DNA of 7,413 nt, taken from positions 1 through 7,413 of the forward strand of contig CAILMK010000714.1 of the NCBI GenBank assembly GCA_903835275.1. The letters run 5' to 3'. The DNA comes from an uncultured bacterium (GTDB lineage Bacteria; Bacteroidota; Bacteroidia; CAILMK01). Shown in pieces: positions 1-5,242 of this stretch (positions within the stretch are counted from its first letter, which is position 1; each line of letters opens with the position of its first letter). The notes below the pieces were generated by a model. That model saw nothing but the letters and a program-made list of their open reading frames with translations. It was not told the DNA's origin and ran no database searches. A program made the position numbers and the translations under genes.

Positions 1-288
1 AAAAATGACACAAAGTGTAACGATCCCTGCAATCGCGTTTGGAAAACGTGCTGCAAATTCATTGATACCGAATATAGACATAGATAATGCCTGCATCCAG
101 ATGAAGAGCGGTGGTTTTTCCCAGAAAGGTTGAAAATTAATTTGCACCCTGCTGAAATCGTGGGTGACCAGCATTTCCCTCGCTGATTCCGCAAAATTTA
201 TTTCATCCCAGTCAAATAAATGTACAGCTCCAAGGAAAGGAATGAAAAGTACAGCACCGATGAAAATAATTATTATATAATTTCTCAT
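1..288 (-). CDS. ArnT/PMT-like membrane glycosyltransferase (GT39 type), N-terminal part
   Basis: This gene is cut by the left edge; 96 codons are visible, starting from the ATG at 288-286. Translating the reverse strand gives one N-terminal hydrophobic segment (about residues 4-22), then D-W-D-E at 26-29 leading into a conserved-looking FAESAREML stretch, and W-E-K-P-P-L at 56-61, followed by an R-F-P at 81-83. An acidic pair just after the first membrane helix and the later K-P-P-L block are typical of ArnT/PMT-type transferases. These move a sugar from a polyprenyl-phosphate carrier to lipid A, a lipid or a protein on the outer face of the inner membrane. The ATG overlaps the stop of the PAP2 gene as ATGA, so translation is probably coupled. 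The acceptor and the sugar cannot be told from this fragment. The family call is good; the exact substrate is unknown. Confidence 0.85.
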   Translation of the reverse strand, partial: MRNYIIIIFIGAVLFIPFLGAVHLFDWDEINFAESAREMLVTHDFSRVQINFQPFWEKPPLFIWMQALSMSIFGINEFAARFPNAIAGIVTLCVIF

Positions 289-938
289 GCCTTTGCTGAT
301 TTTAAAGTTAACAATCCCTTATTCGCCCACGATGCATTCAGTCTGTTTCGCAAACTTAAATAAATTATCAACGTACATAATATGCCTATGATGGCTCCAA
401 AATACGTGTCTATGAAAAAATGCTGCACCAGGTATATCCTCGAATAAACCACCAGTAATGCAAGCATAAAATATAAAAGTCCACTGGATTTCCCTGGATT
501 GAGAATGCTTAAAAATGTAAACATGCAAAATGCAGTCGCAGAATGTCCGGAAGGAAAGCTGTTATTGACAAACGGATGGAAATCCGGAACAAGGTGTATG
601 TTTTTGTCAGCGGAAAGTGCCAGCCATGGACGAATGTGATCGGGGAAAACAATTTGCTTGAGACCCTGTATCAGTATGCCCTGCAGCGCAAATATAGCGA
701 AGCCAATAATGGCATTTCTGAAACTGTACAGGGAAATCAGCATAATAATAAACAGGAAGAAATATCCGTCACCTACATTCGTATAATAGCGAAGAAACGA
801 ATCAACCATTGGAGTATGATGATGGTTAATGGCGTAAAAAAATTCCTTCTGGGAAAATTCAATATTTAACCACGCCCCAAGCAAAATGAAAAGTATGCAG
901 GGGGCGAAAAAAAAAATATTTTTTTTGAAAATGAACAT
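285..938 (-). CDS. PAP2-family membrane phosphatase
   Basis: This 217-residue integral membrane protein has about six hydrophobic segments (roughly 8-27, 59-73, 76-92, 134-146, 153-165 and 179-196). All three lipid-phosphatase motifs are present: K94...R103-P104, P129-S-G-H132, and S166-R167...H173...D177, where the histidines and the aspartate form the catalytic site. Family members remove phosphate from phosphatidic acid, undecaprenyl diphosphate or lipid A. Which substrate applies here is not visible. The start directly abuts the stop of the hydratase gene (TAAATG) and has GGAAG a few bases upstream, one of the few Shine-Dalgarno-like sites in the window. The stop overlaps the next gene, an ArnT-like transferase, which uses polyprenyl-phosphate donors. 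That makes carrier recycling or lipid A remodelling the best guess. Codons 5-11 contain an A8 run and a T10 run. Confidence 0.93.
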   Translation of the reverse strand: MFIFKKNIFFFAPCILFILLGAWLNIEFSQKEFFYAINHHHTPMVDSFLRYYTNVGDGYFFLFIIMLISLYSFRNAIIGFAIFALQGILIQGLKQIVFPDHIRPWLALSADKNIHLVPDFHPFVNNSFPSGHSATAFCMFTFLSILNPGKSSGLLYFMLALLVVYSRIYLVQHFFIDTYFGAIIGILCTLIIYLSLRNRLNASWANKGLLTLKSAKA

Positions 939-1718
939 TTATCTTCCAGTGAATTGCGCTTTCCTTTTTTCGAGGAATGCACTCACGCCTTCCTTAAAAT
1001 CTTCCGTATCGAAACAATCGGCAAATTCGGATATTTCAGTTTCAAAACCTCCTTGCTCAGCATCATAATAACGGTTCACAAGTTTCAATATCTGCGCTAC
1101 CGCCAGGGGTGATTTCTGCGCTATTTTTGTCAGTATTTCACGGCAGGTATTCAGTAATTCTTCCTGCATAACTATTCTGCTGATCAATCCTGCTTCCTTT
1201 GCATCCGCGGCATTCAGCATATCTCCTGTAAGAAGCATTTCAGTGGCGCGGGCATAACCAATATGCCTAACCAGGCGTTGCGTTCCACCGTAACCCGGAA
1301 TAATTCCGAGGTTAATTTCAGGTTGTCCGAAACGTGCATTTTCAGAGGCGATCCGAATATGACAGGACATTGCCAGTTCGCAACCACCACCCAGCGCAAA
1401 TCCATTCACTGCAGCGATAACCGGCTTAAAGCAGTTTTCAATTTCATTAAATACCCTGTGGCCATTTTGCGCCATTTTTTCTGCCTGTCCCGGGGAGAAG
1501 GAAGAAAATTCCGCTATATCAGCACCGGCTACGAAGGCTTTTATACCACTACCAGTGATGATCATTCCCTTGATACTTTCATCTTCTTCAAAGGCCTGCA
1601 CAGCTTGCCCTATTTCACTAATGGTTTCCTGATTCAGAGCATTCATTTTATCAGGCCTGTTGATGGTAAGGGTGCAAATACCCGCTTCAACTTCATATAA
1701 AAGATTTTGGAATTCCAT
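939..1718 (-). CDS. enoyl-CoA hydratase/isomerase (crotonase family)
   Basis: This is a full-length 259-residue crotonase. The oxyanion-hole elements are clear: A64-G-A-D-I68 and the G110-G-G-C-E114 loop. The two acid/base glutamates of true hydratases are both present, E114 (in GGCELA) and E134 (in GQPEINLG), separated by 20 residues as in rat mitochondrial enoyl-CoA hydratase. The P141-G-Y-G-G-T-Q-R-L block and a C-terminal helical part ending in EKRKAQF also fit. The expected reaction is hydration of trans-2-enoyl-CoA to 3-hydroxyacyl-CoA in fatty-acid or amino-acid degradation. The upstream gene is a B12-binding mutase subunit 29 bases away, suggesting branched or odd-chain acyl-CoA metabolism. 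The downstream gene starts with no gap. Chain-length preference cannot be read from the sequence. The start is the only sensible ATG and is preceded by an AT-rich leader with no Shine-Dalgarno. Confidence 0.95.
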   Translation of the reverse strand: MEFQNLLYEVEAGICTLTINRPDKMNALNQETISEIGQAVQAFEEDESIKGMIITGSGIKAFVAGADIAEFSSFSPGQAEKMAQNGHRVFNEIENCFKPVIAAVNGFALGGGCELAMSCHIRIASENARFGQPEINLGIIPGYGGTQRLVRHIGYARATEMLLTGDMLNAADAKEAGLISRIVMQEELLNTCREILTKIAQKSPLAVAQILKLVNRYYDAEQGGFETEISEFADCFDTEDFKEGVSAFLEKRKAQFTGR

Positions 1719-1747
1719 GTTATCAGCTAAATAAATATTGGATAAAA

Positions 1748-2155
1748 TTAAAAATTTCTGTGTTCAGATACCCAAGTGGTAATGTACTTCGCAATTTCAG
1801 AAGTGGTTGTTCCTGGTGGGAATAATTTACCTGACCCCATTTCCTCAAGGCTTTTTACGTCATCATCAGGAATGATGCCGCCACCTGTAAGAAGGACATC
1901 ATCCATGCCTTTTTCTTTCATTAAGGCGAGTATTTTAGGAAAAACCGTATTGTGCGCGCCACTCAGGATACTGACACCAATGGCATCAACATCTTCCTGT
2001 AAGGCGGCGTTTACAACCATTTCGGGAGTCTGGCGCAAGCCTGTATAGATCACTTCCATGCCTTCATCACGCAAGGACGACGCAATTACTTTGGCACCGC
2101 GGTCGTGCCCATCCAAACCGACTTTTGCTATCAATACACGTATTGGCCTCTTCAT
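1748..2155 (-). CDS. stand-alone cobalamin-binding subunit of acyl-CoA mutase
   Basis: This 135-residue protein is a single B12-binding Rossmann-like domain. The signature D15-G-H17-D-R-G20 supplies H17, the expected lower axial ligand to cobalt, followed by S62-I-L64-S-G and G91-G-G-I-I-P, which cradle the nucleotide tail. It corresponds to the C-terminal domain of methylmalonyl-CoA mutase, or to the small subunits of isobutyryl-CoA and 2-hydroxyisobutyryl-CoA mutases. The length is normal for the separate-subunit form, so it is not a truncation. It must work with a large, substrate-binding TIM-barrel subunit, which is not in this window. It appears to be the first gene of the minus-strand operon, 29 bases before the enoyl-CoA hydratase. 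The mutase substrate (methylmalonyl-, isobutyryl- or another acyl-CoA) is determined by the missing subunit and stays open. Confidence 0.93.
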   Translation of the reverse strand: MKRPIRVLIAKVGLDGHDRGAKVIASSLRDEGMEVIYTGLRQTPEMVVNAALQEDVDAIGVSILSGAHNTVFPKILALMKEKGMDDVLLTGGGIIPDDDVKSLEEMGSGKLFPPGTTTSEIAKYITTWVSEHRNF

Positions 2156-2165
2156 ATCATCTCTG

Positions 2166-2206
2166 AAATTGTTTGCAATTTACGGAGTTATAGTTGTAAA
2201 TTACAA
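2166..2206 (-). promoter_or_regulatory. two inverted repeats upstream of the B12/hydratase operon
   Basis: Two perfect inverted repeats lie 11 to 51 bases before the mutase-subunit start: AAATTG-TTTG-CAATTT at 2166-2181 and TTGTAA-A-TTACAA at 2194-2206. An 8-base direct repeat GAAATTGT also occurs at 2165-2172 and 2211-2218. They could be operators for a repressor of the acyl-CoA operon. AT-rich intergenic DNA produces short palindromes by chance, so the call is tentative. Confidence 0.35.
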
Positions 2207-2211
2207 ATATG
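2204..2211 (-). promoter_or_regulatory. candidate -7 element for the minus-strand operon
   Basis: Read on the minus strand this is CATATTTG, one mismatch from the Bacteroidota TAnnTTTG -7 element. It would place a transcription start near 2198, about 43 bases before the start codon. It overlaps the TTGTAA/TTACAA inverted repeat. No good TTTG -33 element is seen at the expected distance. Confidence 0.25.
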
Positions 2212-2419
2212 AAATTGTAGAAGCCTTTGCCGGAAGTTAGTTATTGTATTTCACGGATGAATTTTGAATAATGATTCTAAAACTGCGATCCGGGTATCAT
2301 TCAATTTCAAATCATTGACTATCTATGAATTAATCCAAATTCAAAGCCTTTTTAATCAGAATTAGCCAAAACAGGAAGTACGTTTGATTTTTGTCAGGTT
2401 TTTAAATTCGGTTTTTATT

Positions 2420-2427
2420 TACCTTTG
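2420..2427 (+). promoter_or_regulatory. -7 promoter element of the secreted propeller gene
   Basis: TACCTTTG matches the Bacteroidota -7 consensus TAnnTTTG exactly. Transcription would start around 2433, shortly before the coding region. The -33 region is poor. The rest of the 2156-2441 intergenic stretch shows no other gene or clear structure. Confidence 0.5.
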
Positions 2428-2465
2428 AGAAAAAATCGGGAATGTACCTGTTTAAAATTATTCTA

Positions 2466-3860
2466 ATGAAAAAGTTTAACTTCATATACATCCATTTAGT
2501 GCTCCTTTTGTTATTTGGAATTAATATTCCATCTATCGGACAGTCGTGGAATACCTTTAGCAACCCTGTTGACGCGCCTGTTTTCGGACTTTGCACCAAT
2601 CCTACCATGGATACACTTTTCATGGGTGGGGGATTTATAAATTCAAGTGGCAAAGTGCTGAATCATGTAGGCGCTGTTTCAAATGGCACCTGTACGGAAA
2701 TGGGAATGATGATGGGGCCTGATAACTCAATGATCGGTACCAATGGTGAAGTGGATTGTATCACTCCATTTAATCATAAAATGTATATCGGTGGAAAGTT
2801 TACCACTGCTGAAAGTTTTAATGCTATGCATGTAGCTGTTTGGTCACAAGGATCTTTTGCAGGCGTGGGAAAAGGGTTCAATGATATTGTCCGCTGCCTT
2901 GCAGTATACAATAGTCAATTGTATGCAGGAGGAGAATTTACTTTCTCAGGAACAACTGCTGTAAAGCATATTGCTATGTGGAATGATTCTGCCTGGGTGC
3001 CGGTAGGGCAGGGAATGAATGACGATGTTGAGGCTATGATAGTCTATAAGGGGAAACTGGTGGTTTCAGGCGATTTTGATTCTTCCGGAACTACTCGTAT
3101 GAACCATGTTGCCATGTGGGATGGAAACAAATGGGTAAGTCTTGGCAGTGGCATGACAACAAGTTCAGCAATGAATACCATGGGAATGCCTGCAATGGTA
3201 CATTCTTTATGCGAATATAAGGGGCATTTATACGCAGGCGGCATGTTCATGTACGCTGACGGCAATGCTGCAACGAATATGGCGGTTTGGAACGATACAT
3301 CATGGGCTAATACAGGAAATATTGGTACCGGAATGTCGGATATTGTTCAATGTCTCAATATCTATAATGGCAGATTGATTGCAGGAGGTTTGTTTGATAT
3401 GGCAGGTTCACAAAGTGTCAATAATATTGCTGCATGGGATGGAAGTGGTTGGAATGCACTTGGCCAAGGCGTTGACAGTAATATCGAGGCAATGACAGTT
3501 TATAAAAATCATTTGATAGTAGGAGGAAATTTTAATAAGGCGGGAGGCAATAATGAAGCTTTTCTGGCACAATGGCAGGAGGCAACAGGCATTGCAGGCG
3601 AGGATCATTCTTCAATCATTATTTCTGCGTATCCAAATCCTTCCAATGGTAAAATTATCCTGAAAGGTCTTAACGGTCCTTCAGCCTATAATGTAACCGT
3701 TACAAATTCATTAGGCATGAAAATTTTGGGTAGTACAATAAAAAACGCCGGCGGTTCCTGCTCACTTGATCTGAGCAGTTTCCCTCAGGGGATTTATTTC
3801 GTAGTTGTAAATGACGGAAAAGCTACGGCAAGTATTCGCGTAGTTTTAAACAAGGACTAA
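2466..3860 (+). CDS. secreted GGxF-repeat (propeller-like) protein with T9SS sorting domain
   Basis: From the ATG at 2466 the product is 464 residues. It begins with a classic signal peptide: K2-K3, a hydrophobic core at about 7-21, and a likely cut after S-I-G25. This is why I prefer this start to the in-frame ATG at 2442, which would put eight more residues before the positive n-region; 2442 is still possible. The body holds seven units with the core [YIV]xxG[GS]xF, each generally followed by a variant of hxAxW and then W...lGxGm. This resembles a kelch-like seven-bladed beta-propeller. The last ~75 residues, from Y389-P-N-P-S-N-G, through V-T-N-S-L-G-M and L-S-S-F-P-Q-G-I-Y to the end, form a type A T9SS sorting domain, so the protein should cross the outer membrane and be released or attached to the surface. 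No enzymatic motif is seen. Its ligand is unknown. Confidence 0.87.
   Translation: MKKFNFIYIHLVLLLLFGINIPSIGQSWNTFSNPVDAPVFGLCTNPTMDTLFMGGGFINSSGKVLNHVGAVSNGTCTEMGMMMGPDNSMIGTNGEVDCITPFNHKMYIGGKFTTAESFNAMHVAVWSQGSFAGVGKGFNDIVRCLAVYNSQLYAGGEFTFSGTTAVKHIAMWNDSAWVPVGQGMNDDVEAMIVYKGKLVVSGDFDSSGTTRMNHVAMWDGNKWVSLGSGMTTSSAMNTMGMPAMVHSLCEYKGHLYAGGMFMYADGNAATNMAVWNDTSWANTGNIGTGMSDIVQCLNIYNGRLIAGGLFDMAGSQSVNNIAAWDGSGWNALGQGVDSNIEAMTVYKNHLIVGGNFNKAGGNNEAFLAQWQEATGIAGEDHSSIIISAYPNPSNGKIILKGLNGPSAYNVTVTNSLGMKILGSTIKNAGGSCSLDLSSFPQGIYFVVVNDGKATASIRVVLNKD
2574..3572 (+). repeat. seven protein repeats with GGxF core
   Basis: Inside the secreted protein, the phenylalanine of the GGxF-like core falls at residues 57, 112, 158, 204, 261, 310 and 356 (numbered from the 2466 start). 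The spacings are 55, 46, 46, 57, 49 and 46. The basic unit is thus about 46 residues. Seven units would close a seven-bladed propeller. The fourth copy has SGDF in place of GGxF. The two longest intervals carry Met-rich insertions. Confidence 0.75.
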
Positions 3861-3893
3861 GCCTCGGAAAGGCAAAACAAGAATTTACAGGGA

Positions 3894-4193
3894 TTATTTC
3901 TCCTTGTCTTTTTCCTTGTCCTTTTCCTTATCCTCACTTTCGTCCTCTTCAACGTCCCTCAGGCTTTCAAACTCATCAATTTCCTCAGGCTCCTGGATCT
4001 TGAATTCCTGCTGATATTCATCATCATACCTGTTGATGAGCTTTTTATCGGGAACGGATTTATTCAAAAATGCATTCACCTTGTCAATATCAATATTGGA
4101 GATAATTTCCCCAAATTCATTGATACGGAGATCAAGCCCTTCCAGTTCTGAGTGAACCTTAGCAACGGTATTATTTTTTCTTTTGCGTCCCAT
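3894..4193 (-). CDS. small hypothetical protein, basic N-terminus and charged tail
   Basis: I do not recognise a named family for this 99-residue protein. It begins with a basic patch (G2-R-K-R-K6), continues with a compact, conserved-looking stretch (VHSELEGLDLRINEFGEI, about 13-30, then IDIDKVNAFLNK at 34-45), and ends in an acidic region (about 67-87) followed by three copies of DKEK at 88-99. There is no signal peptide or membrane segment, so it is probably cytoplasmic. The real-gene case rests on a Bacteroidota-like promoter just upstream (4211-4241), an ordered N-terminal half, and the divergent layout with the lipid kinase. It converges on the secreted propeller gene with only 33 bases between the stops. 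Nucleic-acid or protein binding through the basic end is possible but not shown. Confidence 0.78.
   Translation of the reverse strand: MGRKRKNNTVAKVHSELEGLDLRINEFGEIISNIDIDKVNAFLNKSVPDKKLINRYDDEYQQEFKIQEPEEIDEFESLRDVEEDESEDKEKDKEKDKEK
3897..3932 (-). repeat. 12-base tandem repeat x3 coding for DKEK
   Basis: Three tandem 12-base units (GAY AAG GAR AAR) code for the last 12 residues of the small protein and end at its stop codon. The units differ only at third codon positions. The tail could change length by slippage without breaking the frame. Confidence 0.85.
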
Positions 4194-4210
4194 AGTGTTG
4201 CGAATTTATA

Positions 4211-4241
4211 CAAATTTAAGATAATATTATCATCTATAAAA
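4211..4241 (-). promoter_or_regulatory. promoter of the small hypothetical gene
   Basis: On the minus strand a TTTT (4241-4238) is followed after exactly 19 bases by TAAATTTG (4218-4211). This fits the Bacteroidota TTTG-N19-TAnnTTTG promoter with one mismatch. The transcript would start near 4205, about 12 bases before the ATG at 4193. Confidence 0.55.
4220..4231. promoter_or_regulatory. 12-bp palindrome between divergent promoters
   Basis: GATAATATTATC is a perfect 12-bp palindrome. It lies in the spacer of the minus-strand promoter and just upstream of the lipid-kinase promoter. It could be an operator acting on both genes. A chance origin in AT-rich DNA cannot be excluded. Confidence 0.35.
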
Positions 4242-4253
4242 CCATTAGAGTGC

Positions 4254-4261
4254 TAACTTTG
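4254..4261 (+). promoter_or_regulatory. -7 promoter element of the lipid kinase gene
   Basis: TAACTTTG matches TAnnTTTG exactly. The start of transcription would lie near 4267, leaving a leader of under ten bases before the ATG at 4276. No clear -33 TTTG is present, and the expected -33 region overlaps the opposing promoter. Confidence 0.5.
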
Positions 4262-4275
4262 TTCCGAAGTAGAGC

Positions 4276-5151
4276 ATGCAGAAGAAAAAATTACTATTTA
4301 TCATCAATCCGATCTCCGGAGTTAGCAGGAAAGCCGGGATACCCGATCTCATTTCTGAGTATATTGATGCAAATAAATATGAGCCTGAGATCTATTTTTC
4401 AGGCTACCGGGGAGATGCGGCCCGCGAAGCTGCTGATGCAAGGGAACGGAATATCGATATAGTTGTAGCAGTGGGTGGTGACGGGACCATCAATGAAATA
4501 GCAAGTAGCTTAATAGGTTCGGAGACTGCACTTGGCATTATTCCCCTTGGCTCAGGCAACGGACTGGCGCGCCATCTTGAAATTCCCATTAATTCTATAA
4601 AGGCGATGAAGTATCTTAATACGAATCGCTATACATTGATTGATACCGCTTTCCTCAATGAAAAGCCTTTTTTTAATGTGGCAGGGGTTGGTTTTGACGC
4701 CTATGTTGGGTATCTTTTTGCTACGATACAAGGGAGGGGACTTAAATCCTATGCCAAGGCAACCTGGAGGGCTTTAAAATCATTTAAGCCATTTAGAGTA
4801 CGAATTGTGGCTGATGTGCCTTTATATGACGGGGAGGCCTTTCTTCTTAGTTTTGCAAACTCCAACCAGTTTGGCAATAATTGCTATATCAATCCTGACG
4901 GGATCATCCATGACGGTAAGATTGAAATTGTACTGGTCAGGCCTTTCCCGGCACTTGTTACTCCTATAATCCTCTGGCGCTTATTTACAAAAACTATAAA
5001 AAAATCAAAATACGTGGAAGTATTTAGCATTAATTCAGCCACTATAGAAACTTTTGAGCCTGCATACGTACAGTTAGATGGCGATGTCCTTGGCAAAATG
5101 AATAAGATAACATTGCGGGTGGAACAGGAATCTTTGCGGGTACTTGCCTGA
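4276..5151 (+). CDS. diacylglycerol kinase family lipid kinase
   Basis: This 291-residue soluble protein belongs to the DagK/YegS/DgkB group of lipid kinases. N11-P-I-S-G15 at the start, V66-G-G-D-G-T-I-N-E74 (the ATP-binding and catalytic glycine-rich loop) and G92-S-G-N-G-L-A-R are the nucleotide-binding signatures. The C-terminal beta-sandwich lobe shows N195-S-N-Q, P207-D-G-x-x-x-D213-G and Q266-L-D-G-D270, as expected for the lipid-binding half. It would phosphorylate a lipid alcohol, such as diacylglycerol, using ATP at the inner membrane face. In Bacteroidota a sphingoid or ceramide substrate is also conceivable. Length and motifs are complete. It is divergent from the small hypothetical gene and is followed after 91 bases by chdC, which has its own promoter-like sequence. 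The alternate ATG at 4250 is in another frame. Confidence 0.93.
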   Translation: MQKKKLLFIINPISGVSRKAGIPDLISEYIDANKYEPEIYFSGYRGDAAREAADARERNIDIVVAVGGDGTINEIASSLIGSETALGIIPLGSGNGLARHLEIPINSIKAMKYLNTNRYTLIDTAFLNEKPFFNVAGVGFDAYVGYLFATIQGRGLKSYAKATWRALKSFKPFRVRIVADVPLYDGEAFLLSFANSNQFGNNCYINPDGIIHDGKIEIVLVRPFPALVTPIILWRLFTKTIKKSKYVEVFSINSATIETFEPAYVQLDGDVLGKMNKITLRVEQESLRVLA

Positions 5152-5174
5152 GGCACAAAACTTATTCCCCGAAT

Positions 5175-5188
5175 ATGACAAATGTCAT
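5175..5188. promoter_or_regulatory. perfect 14-base palindrome upstream of chdC
   Basis: ATGACA-AA-TGTCAT is a perfect inverted repeat with a 2-base centre. It is centred about 43 bases before the predicted chdC transcription start. Its right edge overlaps the -33 element. This is the position of a class II activator site, and the size suits a Crp/Fnr-type dimer. The binding protein is unknown. Confidence 0.5.
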
Positions 5189-5219
5189 TGAATGATACGC
5201 TATGTACGTCGCAACTTTG
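5187..5219 (+). promoter_or_regulatory. promoter of chdC
   Basis: ATTG (5187-5190) and CAACTTTG (5212-5219), 21 bases apart, are each one mismatch from the Bacteroidota -33 and -7 elements. The transcript would start near 5225 with a short, AT-rich leader lacking a Shine-Dalgarno sequence. The weak match suggests dependence on an activator. Confidence 0.45.
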
Positions 5220-5242
5220 CACTAATTTAAAAATTATTATTA

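Noticed and set aside
543..869. 108-codon open frame on the plus strand
   Set aside because: It is antisense to the PAP2 phosphatase gene, whose three motifs are intact; the plus-strand translation shows no domain-like pattern.
1263..1700. 145-codon open frame on the plus strand
   Set aside because: It lies fully opposite the enoyl-CoA hydratase and looks like low-quality shadow sequence without any motif.
2402..2653. 83-codon open frame on the minus strand at the start of the propeller gene
   Set aside because: It overlaps the signal peptide and promoter of the secreted protein in antisense and has no recognisable features.
3861..3893. GCCT...AGGC hairpin between the convergent stops as a bidirectional terminator
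   Set aside because: The stem is only 4 bp and is not followed by a T-tract on either strand.
4250..4462. 70-codon plus-strand frame starting before the lipid kinase
   Set aside because: It is in a different frame from the kinase and begins within its -7 promoter element; the kinase frame carries all family motifs.
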